In this document: positions 21,277-33,111 of the stretch, one piece after another | Layout: each line of letters begins with the position of its first letter | How positions within the stretch are numbered: position 1 is the first letter of the stretch | Origin: Funneliformis mosseae | Taxonomy: Eukaryota > Glomeromycota > Glomeromycetes > Glomerales > Glomeraceae | DNA length: 34,553 bases | Reading direction: 5' to 3' | NCBI GenBank assembly: GCA_910592005.1 | Contig: CAJVPP010000369.1 | Location: 1 to 34,553 of the forward strand | Notes under the pieces: generated by a model | Databases searched by the model: none | Seen by the model: only the letters and a program-made list of their open reading frames with translations | What the model was told of the DNA's origin: nothing | Program-made: the position numbers and the translations under genes

Positions 21277-23168
21277 CTACTTAAGAATTTTCTCTTTAAT
21301 CTTAATCATTAAATTATCACAATGTTTCATAACAGAATAATGATATTTAACAGGTTCATTCATGTCAACTAATTCCACATCATATTTTCTATACAGCAAG
21401 ACCATCAAAGTTTTCAATTCGGTCATTGCTAAATTCTTTCCCTATTTTTAAAACGAAAAAGATTTTAAAACCAAAGAAAAATTTGACACTCACAATATAA
21501 TCTAAAATTAAATACCGTACCGGACACATCCTTGGCCCTCCACCGAAAATCAACAGAGAGTTCTTTGAGATCTTATTTCCACCTGGTACGCCTTGGTTCA
21601 GAAATCGTGAAGGATCAAATTTTTCGGGATCCTTCCAATGTGCTGGATGCATATGAATTGCTGGTACATTAACATTAATTTGTGTCTCTGCTGAAAATCT
21701 ATGTCTCTGTATCATATCATCTTTGATTGACATTCTAAATATGACCGGTACTATTGACATCATCCGAGAAACTTCAAGACAATCAAGGAATTGAGTGAGT
21801 TAAAAGACATAATATAATATAAATCAATGATAAATATTTTTTTCGAGAAATACCTTCTTTAATGATAGCGTCACAATAAACCAATTTATTCAAGTCCTCG
21901 TGTTCAATTGGACGATTTAAATCATCTCCAAAGATTGAATTGAATTCTTTAAGCATTTGTTCCTTGACATCCGGGTAACGCCCAAGATGATACACAATAA
22001 AACAAAATGTATTTGCTGTCTGCAAAGAATAATTTCATATGATCATGGTAACCTCGTACATAAACGATTTCACAAAAAAAAATAACAAAATGATCCCAAA
22101 GGAATTATGTACCGTGTCGACTCCAGCACTGATGGCTTCCATGATATTTCCGCGAACTTCCTCATAAGTCAAGGGTCTCGTATGTTGATCATCTGCAAGA
22201 TTAACCGTAATATCTCTTGGTGTGTTTACGGTCAACAACATCGTCAGCATATCAGGTGTCAATTGTTCATCATTCGGGGTCATCTCAATCTCTTTTTTTC
22301 TCTGCCTAATTAATTCCAAATAAGTATGATTCAATCGATCAACTTCGCCCTTCAAGAAATCGGCCCTTTCTTTAATTCGGGGAATAAATTTCCTCCATAA
22401 TGTAGGTGTATCCATATAAAATTGTAAAGCGCAGAGCCACGAGTGAATATTATTAACGAAATTCTCCGATTCGGCCAGGTCAATTTCCGAATGTTGTCTC
22501 ATCCTTGTACCAGATAATTGATTAAAATAATTAGCAAATGAATATACTCTTTTATTTGTTGTTATAACAAACATGACATCCATCACGAATCTCGTCATCC
22601 ATTCTGATAAGTTAAGTGTAAATTCTTTGCCACTTGTATTTTCCGTCTGAATTCTTAAATCCCTCCAATAATCATCCATTTCTTTGAATAAGTTCTGCGT
22701 TATCATGACGTTCTGTTTCATAAATTTCAACGAACTGATTGCCTGATTAAAAAATCTTCGATTAAACATCCAACTCTCCAAACTCCTATTAAAGGTAAAC
22801 CCTTTTGTAGTTACATCGATCTCATCTAATCCTTCCCTTGGCGTGATCTTAATCAAATAATTACTATTTAATGAAGGACTGAATACCTTTTCTACAAGAT
22901 CAGCCCTGGATAACCATATGTGACGTTCATTTCCCATATATATTTCGCAGAAATCTCCATATTTCTCTCGAAGACTACTTGCCCATATTGCTGGGTTTCC
23001 CCTGTATTGTAAAAGATTGCCAACGAAAGGAAGAGGAATGGGACCTGGTAAAGGTTTATACCGAGAGAAATATCGAAAGTAAAAATAGGCTAAATAAAGC
23101 GTGAATACAACGAGCCCATATTTCGTTAGGTTCCAAAGCAAATATTTTATTACATCAATAAATGACAT
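21277..23168 (-). CDS. microsomal cytochrome P450 (paralog 1)
   Basis: A membrane-anchored P450 monooxygenase, probably in the ER; the substrate is unknown. Four exons (23168-22113, 22019-21854, 21771-21521, 21441-21277) join to 545 residues. An N-terminal membrane segment lies at about residues 15-32, followed by the proline-rich hinge LPGPIPLPFVGN. The I-helix motif AGVDTT spans exons 1 and 2 (348-353). The K-helix ExxR is EVSR (407-410), the PERF-like region reads FDPSRF, and the heme loop is FGGGPRMCPG with Cys490 as iron ligand. All key residues are present. The third intron falls between Pro and Gly of the heme loop, directly after the Cys-Pro. Introns 1 and 2 match those of the P450 at 24709-26481 in position and phase, so the two are paralogs. 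The CYP family number is not assignable by eye. Confidence 0.95.
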
Positions 23169-23305
23169 TGCTTAAAAGCAAGTTACACTGGTTTGAAGGA
23201 AGGTAATGATTTTTTTACGATAAATAAATATTTTTTTTGTGATACATAGATAATAATACAAGTCTTATTATAGTTAGTACAAGAAAAAAAAATATTTTCT
23301 AGAAT

Positions 23306-24517
23306 CTATTGACGAAATTTATATAAAGTCAATCTTCCAGTCAAGTAAAGCCACCCATTTAATACGAACTTAAATAAAAATGAGAACCAACTTTGTTGAC
23401 CAAACATGTATTTCCTCCTTTCAATGTTTAGAGATCTCTCTTCGTGCCTTTGATCTCTAAAAAAGTCCACATAAAGTTTGGTTCGATCAGTCATTATGGC
23501 ATCGACGCCCCAATTATGACAATTCCTTGCATGAACTTCCTCGTTAACAGTCCATGCAAACACGGGTTTTCCTTTAGCGTGGGCTTCCTTAATAAATTTT
23601 TGTTCATGATCACCAAATAATGCGATGTATTTAATGTTATACCCGTCCACATTGTTAAAATATTCTCTTGCTATGTCTAATGAAACGCCTATGTATACTA
23701 TTGAGATTCCGGGTAAATAAGTTTTCGCATACGGAATGAATTTTGGATGCCAAATTCCTAATGAAAATTGTTTAGAGAATTCGGAAAAATCTTTATTGCG
23801 TGATTTAAAGATTTCACTCAACGTTATAAGAATTTTAGGGGAATTTTGTATCTTAACATCAATTACGGCCCAAATGTGAGAATTCTCTGCTTTGGAAAGA
23901 AGATCAAGTACATCTTGAAATCGGGAAATCGGGCAATGTGGCTCTTTTTTTGTAGTGAGGTATTCGATGTCTCCAAAATAATTCTTGTCGGATATCAACC
24001 CATGTCCTGTTGTTGTACGATCCAACAAAGCATCATGCATGATCACCACCTCATTATCAAGAGTTAGACGAATGTCTGGGAAAAAAATAAAATAAAATAA
24101 AATAAAATAAAAAATTATTTTTAATATTTATTAATATAATTGAAGGATTTCAAAATTTTCTATACCAAACTCTATAGCTTCAGCGCCATCCGCAATCGCT
24201 TGTTCAATCGATAACATTGTATTTTCGGGATATGTAGCACTTGCACCCCTGTGACCTACGACAAACGGCCTCCCGATCCTCGACATACATCTTCCCAAGT
24301 CATGTGTTAAATGGTTCATATCTAAAAGCAAGGTTACATACATATCAACAAGATTATAAGATGCTTAAAAAGTTAAAAAAAAAAAAGCTTAAATGAACTT
24401 TATCAAATACTCGCTTTGAGCTATTTAACATGAAATGATAAACATAATTAATAATTTGCAAACAAAAAGTTAAAAAAGAAAAAATTGCATAGGTTACTTA
24501 CATTCCATAGTAAACAT
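23306..24517 (-). CDS. Pgc1-like glycerophosphodiester phosphodiesterase
   Basis: A GDPD-family enzyme that would hydrolyse glycerophosphodiesters or, as yeast Pgc1 does, phosphatidylglycerol. Three exons (24517-24502, 24321-24166, 24075-23306) join to 313 residues, close to Pgc1 in length. Catalytic signature: GHRGASATYPENT (His29, Arg30), EFDIRLTLD (Glu56, Asp58) and His71 in VIMHD. VSLDIA, VFAWTVNEE and GVDAIMTDRT further on are typical of the fold. A hydrophobic C-terminal segment (SWFSFLFKFVLNGWLYL) suggests a membrane tail as in Pgc1. The first coding exon is only 16 bases (MFTME plus one base), which is the weakest part of the model. An alternative ATG without that intron lies at 24343. 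The gene starts 191 bases from the divergent P450, so a shared promoter is likely. Confidence 0.92.
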
Positions 24518-24708
24518 TAGTCGGTATAGGGGAAAACCAACTGCATTATATAAGAGTTTAATAATAAGGATACGTCAGTCAATCGGTACCGCATTTGGTA
24601 ATGAATTCAAACTACATTAAGAAAAATTAAAAATATATGTAAATTATTTAATTATATTTGATCACTTTTTCTTCACATGCACGTAATTTTTTTTTTGTGT
24701 TTTATACC

Positions 24709-26481
24709 ATGAAGTTTCATTCGACAATCAAAGAATTCATCCTTAATGATGCTTCGAATTTCCTTTCCTTAATTTTTTTAGTCATCTTAACTTACGTATT
24801 ACAATTCTATTTTCGATACTTTACGAGAAAAGATAAAATTCCTGGTCCAATACCATTTCCATTGATAGGAAACATCGAAACATATCGTCCGAATGCATCG
24901 CAATGGGCAATCGAATTGCGCAAAACATATGGCGATATTTTCGAAGTATATTCGGGTGGATTGTTTTCTTTAAGCAGACAAATTTGGATTTCGAATGCGA
25001 ATCTTACACATAAATTACTTAATCCTTCACTTACACAAAATAATTTTCCTTATCGTACGACCGAAAATGAAGGATTAGATAGAATGGATATGACGAACAG
25101 AGGAATTATATTTAATAGAAATGTTAAAGCTTGGCAATACAATAGAAAAATTGTGTCGCGAGCGTTGATGTCTCCAAAATTTTTAAAGAAAGCTATAAAG
25201 AATACCGAAGAATTATTTTGTGAGATGGAAAAATATTGGGAAAAAATCGGATACCCAAATAAATTGAACTTGGCAAGTTGGATGATGAGATTTATGACTG
25301 ATTCCGTTTTTATCCTAATTACACATACAAAATCTTATGCTTTATTTAATTATTTTAACACTTTAAATATTTCGAATGATGATGAAAAAGTATGTACAAA
25401 TGACCTTGAGGATGTTTTAAAAGAGTCGGAAAAACTTGTAAATTATATTAGATTGCATTTTGTTGCTTGCATTTTCTTTAAAGATACCCCAAAATTATTA
25501 AGGAAAATTCTTCCGGGTAATAGAAAGAAATCCAAGGAATTATTGGAAGCCGTTGCTTGGTTAAATAATAAAGTGTTAGAATTAATTAGAGAAAGGAAAA
25601 GAGTAATTGAAAATGCTAAATCAGATAAAGAATTAAGTGCCGACATGTTAACTTTACTTTTAACGATTAACACAAATCGGGATTCAAAAACAACTGAAGA
25701 GGATGCCATGCCGATGAGCGAAGTCGACGTTCGAGAGAACGTTTATGAGATCCTTGGAGGTGGAATTGACACGGTATGTCAAAAAAAAAAAAAAAAAAAA
25801 AAACCTTTTCTCCTTTTTTTTCATCAACTTACGCAAGTTTACTTGTCAGACAGCAAACACGTTTTGTTATGTGGTTTATTATCTTACCCATTATCCTGAA
25901 GTAAAACGGAAAATGTTGCAAGAAATTGAAAATGTCTTTGGAAAAGATATGAATCACGAACTTACATATGAATCCGTCAACAGGCTGAATTACTGCGAAG
26001 CAATCATTAAAGAAGGTCGTTGATCTTTTGTTTTTCTAATATTCTTTTTGCGATTTAACATTTGCTTTATTCGATTTTCACAGTTTCACGTTTAATGCCG
26101 ACGGTTTCAGTCTTGTTTCGCGTATCAGCAAATCCCGATGAAATCGCTGGTTATAAATTCTCGGAAAACACACAATTTATGATAAATATTCCGGCTATAC
26201 AAATGAATCCTTCTCATTGGAAACAACCTGAAATATTCGATCCCGATCGTTTTATTGAACCATCAGTTGCAAAGAACGCACTGCTTTATTTTGGTGGCGG
26301 TGCAAGAATTTGCATGGGTAAACAATTGGCAATCTTACAATTGAAAGCATTGATGGTTTTGTTGTATAGAAAATATGATGTGGAATTGGTGGATATGGTT
26401 GGAGATTTAAAATATTCTTCAACGGTCGTGAATCATTGTGAAGAATTGATGGTGAAAGTAAAACCAAACAATTCCATTTAG
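24709..26481 (+). CDS. microsomal cytochrome P450 (paralog 2)
   Basis: A P450 monooxygenase closely related to the one at 21277-23168. Three exons (24709-25773, 25850-26015, 26084-26481) join to 542 residues. The ATG at 24709 gives an N-terminal membrane anchor (FLSLIFLVILTYVLQFYF) followed by IPGPIPFPLIGN. The I-helix motif GGGIDTT spans the first intron, ExxR is EVSR (410-413), and the heme loop is FGGGARICMG with Cys487. Introns 1 and 2 share position and phase with paralog 1, and exon 2 has the same length (166 nt). Paralog 1's third intron, in the heme loop, is absent here. The second donor is unusual (GTCGTT). The first intron contains a long A run. It is divergent from the GDPD gene and convergent with the zinc-finger gene. 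The substrate is unknown. Confidence 0.95.
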
Positions 26482-26717
26482 AGAAATGGGATCAATTAAA
26501 AGCATTGAACTTCATATTTGGATGTAAAGTATTAATAAACATTTAAGATATGAATAAAAGAAATCATTTTATTATTAAAATTCAAAAGATTTTAACCCTT
26601 GGATGGTCTTGATGAAGGAATGCCCTTATTCTTTTCAGTTTGTGAAAAATTCTGATCTCTTTCGATCATCATGAACATCCCATGTCAACAGGTATACGAC
26701 GAAAATCCAAATCCACT
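26482..26717. terminator. convergent 3' region with poly(A) signal
   Basis: 236 bases between the P450 stop and the zinc-finger gene stop. AATAAA at 26553-26558 lies about 75 bases after the P450 stop and is the likely polyadenylation signal. Confidence 0.4.
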
Positions 26718-29200
26718 TTAAATAAATTCGTTGCATTTAACAGTATGAATCATTTTATGTCTCAACAAGGATTGTAATCGAGAGAACCTTTTTCCACATT
26801 CGGGTACTTCACATTCGTGTGGACGTTCTCCTGTATGGTTGCTCATATGGTACTTTAAATGATCCGCTCGAATAAAACTCTTTTCGCAACCAGGTTCTTT
26901 ACATTTATGCGGCTTTTCGCTAACATGAATTAACCTGTGATTTGCCAAGTAATTAGATCGAGGAAAACTCTTCCCACATTCATCACAGTTGTACGGACGT
27001 TCCCCGGTATGAATTCTCGTGTGATCTTTTAAATAGTATGATCGAGTAAAGCTCTTCTCGCATTCATTACATTTGTAAGGTCGTTCGCCAGTGTGAATTC
27101 TCTTATGATCTTTTAGATGATCGGATTGAGCATATTTTTTTTCACAGCCGGGTTCATCACATTTATATGGTTTTTCACCAGTGTGAACTTTCATATGACG
27201 CGTTAGATTATAAAGTTTAGTAAAGTTCTTGCCGCATCCTGGTACCCTGCATCCAAATGACTTGTTCTCAGGAAAATAATATCCATCGATATGGGTTCTC
27301 TTGTGCTTCCTTAAAAAACTGGATTGAGAGTATTTGGCTTCACAGCCAGGTTGATCGCATATGAATGAAACTTTTTCATGACTTTTCATGTGACGAGTAA
27401 AATGACCGGATTGAATGAAGCTCTTCCCGCATCCCAACGCAGTACATTTGTATGGACGCTCACCAGTATGAGTTCTCATATGATCTGTTAAATGACCAGA
27501 TCGAGAATATCTTTTTTCACAGCCAGGGAAATCACAGGCGTACGGGCGTTCTCCGGTATGTTTTCTCATATGATCCGATAAATGACTAGATCGACCATAG
27601 CTCTTTCCGCAACCCGATACTTTACATTTATATGGCTTTTCGCCGGTGTGAGCTCTCATGTGAATTTTCAAATAGATTTTCAGAGAGAATCGTTTCCCGC
27701 AAAGAGGTTCATTGCATACATAACGTTTCTCTCTTGAATGTATTTTTTGATGATGCTGAAACATGGATATAGAAGAAAATTTTCTTCTACAACCAGCTTG
27801 GTCACATCTGTATTTCTTTTGCTGCGATATTCCAGAAACTTTTGCGGGGCCATCAATTCTTGTATCGACGTTATCACTCTCATCGCTATCGGATTCGAAA
27901 TCCAACTCATCAGGTTCGATCGTATCACTACTGACATCATCTACGATGGTTTCAATTTCCGTGTCACTATAATCCACCATAAAGAATTCCTTTCCCGTCT
28001 GATGAAAATGTGAAATGATTCAATAGTTGATACACATAATAAAATGTTAAACAAAGGCGAGAAGGAATTTCTTACGTTGTGAGACAAGTCATTACCCTTC
28101 TCATAATATAATGTGGGATTCGAATCATTATCATTCGATGATTCTCCGGTATGAGATGTTATATGTTCCTTTAATTCATAAGATCGAAGAAAGTTCAACT
28201 CGCATCCGGGTACGTTGCATTTGTATGGAAGTTCACCGGTATGGCTTATCATATGACGTTGCAAATGACCCCATTGAATATAACTCTTCCCACAATCAGG
28301 TTCCTTACACTTGTAGGGACGTTCACCCGTGTGGATTCTTTTGTGACGCGACAACATATTTGATCGAGTAAAACACTTTCCACATCCAGGTTCCTTACAC
28401 TTGTAGGGACGTTCACCCGTGTGGATTCTTTTGTGACGCGACAACATATTTGATCGCGTAAAACACTTTCCGCACCCAGGTTCCTTACACTTGTAAGGAC
28501 GTTCACCCGTATGAGTTCTAATATGCTCTGTTAACTGATGGGCCAAAATAAAAGTCTTTATGCAACCAGACTCTTCACATTTGTAAGGGCGTTCTCCGGT
28601 ATGAATTTTCGTATGTTGACGTAAACGATTAGGAGTCATGAAAACCTTTCCACAATCTTCACAATTATAATGACAATCGCTTGTATGAATCTTTTGATGG
28701 GTTTTTAACCCTTTTAAATTGGTAAATTTCTTCGCACAAGCAATTTCATCGCACTCAAAGGGTTTAAATCCCAAGTGTAACCTTTGATGTTTTAGAAGGG
28801 AACGTTTTGAAGATAATGTCCTTCCACAATTTTCTTGATTACATTTGTATTTTCGATTTTGTGATTTCCGAGAATTTTTATGATTGGAAATTTCTTTGGA
28901 GGGATCATAATCATCATGATTAGGATAATAAAAACTCGTTTCATGTTCTGCCACATCGTCACCGCAAGAATTGCTGGAGATTAAAGATTCCTTGTTGCTA
29001 TCGACGCTGGTACAAGAACCACGAAGATAACCTACAGCACTGGTGCAAGAATTACTTGAGCTTGAAGCAACCTGATTGTAGCTAGGAATAGTACAAGGAT
29101 CACTCTTGGCAAAATCATCACTGTAAGTTTCGCTCGCGACAAAACCTTCCTGGTCGTCAAAACGGCTAATATAACAATCAAGTGTATTACTGATATTCAT
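26718..29200 (-). CDS. C2H2 zinc-finger protein, 20 fingers
   Basis: Two exons (29200-28076 and 27998-26718) join across a 77-base phase-0 intron (donor GTAAGA, acceptor CAG) into 801 residues. Residues 1 to about 110 are Ser/Asn/Asp-rich and disordered. Eight C2H2 fingers follow in exon 1, then an acidic disordered linker, then twelve fingers in exon 2. Most have the CxxxxC or CxxC, x12, HxxxH form with TGERPYKC linkers, the Kruppel-type arrangement for DNA binding, so a nuclear regulator is likely. The CxxxxC spacing dominates, as in TFIIIA-like fingers. Two adjacent fingers are identical in protein (see 28301-28480). The open frame of exon 1 runs on through the intron, so it could be misread as two genes. 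A shorter unspliced product ending at 27941 is possible. Confidence 0.9.
28301..28480 (-). repeat. tandem 90-bp zinc-finger duplication
   Basis: Two adjacent 90-bp units (28301-28390 and 28391-28480) differ at three bases. All three changes are silent (Thr ACT/ACG, Gly GGA/GGG, Cys TGT/TGC), so both encode the same 30-residue finger with the recognition helix TRSNMLSRHK. It is a recent duplication within the C2H2 gene. Confidence 0.95.
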
Positions 29201-30409
29201 GTTTATTCTTTCATTTCTTTCATTGAAATCATTAAATTCGACAAGTTCATCCTTTAAATCATTCGGTCAAGAAGTGTTCAATATATATATATATATACAC
29301 GTCAAAAATATGATATACATGGCCTTTAACAGAAAAAAAATTTAATTTTATTTCAAAAACTTACATCACGTGTCGTGCTATCCTTTCCTTCAAAAAAAGA
29401 GCCAAAACCCGAACTCTCTGAGAAGGTTACGTTAAAGGAAAAAAAAATTAAACATTTGTAATTAATTTTCTTGTATCAACAAAACTAAATAATGAATATA
29501 CCGTGACTGAGACGTTGATACATTTTTACCAAAGATGATTTTTTTTAAAAATGTTTTTTGGGGGAAAAAGTCAAAAACAGTTTATGCACAAAAAGGTAAT
29601 AAGGTTGTTTTTTTGATGCCTTAATTTAGGTGTGTTGAGATTATACATGTAGATCGAAATCTAAATTTAGTCACATGATCAAGCATTTACTAATTTCTCG
29701 ACAAATTGGAAAAATAGCAAAAAAAAAACAAATTCGATGAAACCAATTTAGTACTATATATACACACTATCATAATTCTCGAGTTCTTAAGATGGATTTA
29801 TTATGTATTTATACATCAAATGAAATAAGTCTTATTTTTTTTTTTTTTTAGAAACATTATTAACATATTTTTGGCAATTTGACTTGTTCGCTCCGAGGAC
29901 TTGATAGTAGAATTTATTTATATGAAAAAGAAATTCAAATATTCAAAAAAAATAGTCACGTGTTCAAATTTATAAATTTTAAATTACTACTATCCTTTCA
30001 TGACAAAATCTTTACTTAAAGTTTTATTAATGTGGTCAAGAACCATGTATTAATTCAGACTTGAATTAAATAACATTCCTGTATTACAAATATGAGAAAC
30101 TGATGTCATATCGTGTTGAAAGATACTGACATTTAATTCGCACTCCGTAACTGGTAGTGTTAAAGATTTCTATTGGCCGACGATTTTCAATTATGTAATC
30201 ACTTTGAAGCAGATAACGTTAATAATAAACTATTTGTTTGATTTTATTGAAAATAAAAATATTTAACATATACTGTATATATATATAATATCCGCAAGTA
30301 ATCAAAATCCTTTGGAAGAATAAGAGAGAAATCAAATTTCAACACGATAGTTCATTCCATTTAATATAATACGAATGAATCGGATGAAGCATACCCCTCG
30401 GATTGTCAT
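29201..30409. promoter_or_regulatory. upstream region of the zinc-finger gene
   Basis: No gene is supported. A (TA)n tract lies at about 29281-29297. A CACGTG E-box lies at 29367-29372, next to a minus-strand GTAAGT that could be the donor of a 5' untranslated intron. The remainder is ordinary AT-rich intergenic sequence, with a second (TA)n tract near 30275-30290. Confidence 0.35.
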
Positions 30410-30634
30410 TTAATTTTCACCCGCATTCCTAACAATGTTATTGTTTCTTGCTGCGTCGTTATGACTTGATCTGGCGGTACTTCCGCCCGTGTTACTACGA
30501 ACCGTTGGATTATAAGCCTTAGCGGTTGGATTGTGAGCGTTCGAGCGAGCATTAGCTGAAGATTTTGCAGAAGAAACGGTTTGGTTTCCACCACTGCCTT
30601 TACCACCACTGTTAGAACTTCCCCTTTTTACCAT
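30410..30634 (-). CDS. hypothetical small Asn/Ser/Gly-rich protein
   Basis: A single-exon frame of 74 residues from ATG at 30634 to TAA at 30410. It starts MVKRGSSNSGGKGSGGNQTV, carries near-repeats (SNAHNPTAKAYNPTVRSN), and is basic and low-complexity throughout, with no Cys and no hydrophobic segment. GC is higher than in the flanks, which favours a real gene. A nucleic-acid-binding or intrinsically disordered role is only a guess. An overlapping frame (30406-30609) is a shadow. Confidence 0.45.
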   Translation of the reverse strand: MVKRGSSNSGGKGSGGNQTVSSAKSSANARSNAHNPTAKAYNPTVRSNTGGSTARSSHNDAARNNNIVRNAGEN

Positions 30635-32003
30635 GTTAAATTTGAAAAGTACGAGAATTTATTTATGTTATCAAAAAAGAAATAAAAAAAAAAATGACTT
30701 CCCGCCGATAAAAGAACAGGTTTCAAATGTTGAAAATCCCTTTTTGTGAAAGGAAATTTAGGAATCCTTAAATATCCTCTTGGATTCTATCTAACCATTC
30801 TGACAAAAAACAATATTGAATTCAATGAATTCAATTATCAAATAATGACAAATAGATCGAATCATACGTTTTTAATTTTTCCCTTGGGAAAATTTCGTCA
30901 ACTTTTTGACGATCATGTGACTCATCGATAAAAATGGCGTAAAGCAGAAAATAAAAAATATTTATCATAAAGGGATACTATTCTTTGTTTGCTTGATTTA
31001 CGCCGCCCTTTATTAAATCCAACGGGTTTTGGTTAAGATAACTTGAAAAATTACACGTTGATTTGCTCGATAACCAACAATTTATGATAAACCATAAGAG
31101 ATGATGTATTAAATTAAAATCAGATGAGAAAATCCTTCTTTATTTCTTTGTTTTCGTTTGGTATCACACGCTTTTATAGTTTGGACCAAAAATAGAGGAC
31201 AGTTGGCCAATCAGGATCGAGGAACATTCGGAGTGGGAAGTTCTTTACAGACTTTCCTTGCATAAGATTCGTGTCATTCGGAAAACGTTTTAAATAAGAC
31301 TTACAGTGTATGGAATCAGGAGTTGAAATCCCGTTGCAAGAAAAAGTTGTTTATAGTATCTGGAACTATAAATATTATCATTGTTTACAGTTATTACGGT
31401 TACACATGATAACAAAATAAAAATTCAAGAAAAAGTCAATGTGAACGCAAATTAAATTTAAAATTTCCCCTTTTGTTTACTACGAGGAAAATCACGAGGT
31501 AAAAACAATCCTGCCGAATGATGTCTTCTAACGTTGCACGAAACATCTTTTTGTTACAATCAAATGATGATCAACATGCTTTAAACAAAATAAAAAATCC
31601 TAAACTTCATTTATTATTATAATGATATTAAAATTGCTTTTTTTTTTCTATCGTTTCTTTCTTTACCTTCCCTCTTTAGTTTTTTTTTTTTTCCTTAAAT
31701 CTTTTTATAAAAGATTTGACACCTAGTGTTACCATTCTTTCGGAAATCGAGTTCGGAGAATCTTTCCATTAATTCCATCAAATCTTTCTTCTCGAAAGGG
31801 ATAGTTTTGTCGATTACGAGTGCCAAACTCGATAACCCTTTTTTTTTTTTTTTTTTGGAATCGGACCCCGTCCTGCCAAGATATAAATATCTAAGCAACG
31901 ACGTTTGTTTGACCAAAATTTAATCACTCCAACTACCTTTTTCATTTATTTTTTTTTTCATCAATCATTTTCTTTTATCGCATCACCGCATAATCAAATA
32001 AAA
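30635..32003. promoter_or_regulatory. intergenic region, divergent promoter side
   Basis: No gene is supported between the small minus-strand gene and the PARP-like gene. A TATAAATA box at 31882-31889 lies about 120 bases before the PARP-like start codon, with a T-rich leader after it. Short frames at 30746-30931 and 31695-31923 lack family motifs and look accidental. Confidence 0.4.
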
Positions 32004-33078
32004 ATGTTTCAAGAGGGCACCCTTAAAATCGCGAATGACACCAATTCCTTTCGAAGGAAAATCAGCGTTGAAAACTTTTTAGGTGTCTTTAAGAAGAATA
32101 ACCATGGAAAGAGCATTAACAAATCAAAATGTCAACTACAAGGATGTAACAATGAATGCACAAATGAAATTTTTAATTCATTTTGTAGCGAAAAGTGTCA
32201 TCTTTCTAAACCTCTACCAGATCCAGCAAATTCATCAAAGTGTGAATCGAATGTCATACCAATGAGAAAAACTTTAACGGCAACTTCTATCACTTCATCT
32301 TCCTCTGCAACTCATTTATCACCTTTTTCATTTATTCGACCCTTTGCCTCAACTTCTGTGACTTCATTCTCTGATGAGGATTCAATAGAGCCGGAACTTA
32401 CATTTGGATCTTCATCGAAATCATTAAATTATTTACCATGGAAAAATCATAGTTCAGCCTTTAAACATAAAATTTCCACATCTTCATTTGAAATGATTTC
32501 TTCTAACGATCAAGACCTTGAAGGTTCGGTTGAAATGAAGAAGTCTAACAAGAAATTTAAATCCATTAGGAGATTTCGTAGTTTCTTTAATAATCATTCA
32601 ACAAATTCTTCAAATAGCGAACAGGTTGATTCCGCTTATGAAACTTCAACAGAAAAGGATTTTAAAAAAAAGAAAGAGAAATCGATCAAAAAGACAAAAA
32701 TGACCACACTTTCTCCCACGGATCAAGAGTATAATGAAGTTGAAAAATTCTTTTCTGTTGGATTACCACATAAGGAAATTCTTGGTATTGTTCGTTTACA
32801 AATGCCAAGAAAACTTGTCAAAGCTCATAAACAATATAAAATACAAACTGCCAAGGTTAATAATGTACCGGAATTAAATGTTTGTCATAAAATGTTTCAT
32901 GGTACTAAGAATGGGTTAGGTTGCGAGCCACAACGGTTTATCGACCAAAAGAAAGCCGGTTTTTGTAAAAAGCCTTGTGGAGTTTGTGGTATTGCCAAAG
33001 AAGGCAACAAAACGAAATTTTCTCGTTACAGCCACCGTAAGTTTTTTTTTAAAAAATAAAAATAAAAATACGTATAAA

Positions 33079-33111
<33 letters not shown>

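Noticed and set aside
25443..25709. Minus-strand frame within the second P450
   Set aside because: Antisense shadow of exon 1 without motifs.
25745..25899. Continuation of the P450 frame past the A run
   Set aside because: This is the first intron (GTATGT at 25774 to CAG at 25849); splicing restores the I-helix motif.
28249..28506. Short minus-strand frame with repeated peptides, and plus-strand frames over the zinc-finger exons
   Set aside because: Out-of-frame shadows of the repeated zinc-finger codons; no independent signal.
28301..28570. CRISPR-like regular repeats
   Set aside because: The period of about 90 bp is the 30-codon C2H2 finger unit, which encodes fingers in frame. The DNA is eukaryotic.
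27941..29200. Separate 419-aa zinc-finger gene next to a separate 420-aa zinc-finger gene
   Set aside because: The end of this frame is intron read-through. A GTAAGA donor at 28075 and CAG acceptor at 27999 join the two frames in phase 0, giving one gene.
29281..29297. Possible regulatory TA tract
   Set aside because: Simple (TA)n microsatellite, like other A/T tracts across the window; nothing supports a function.
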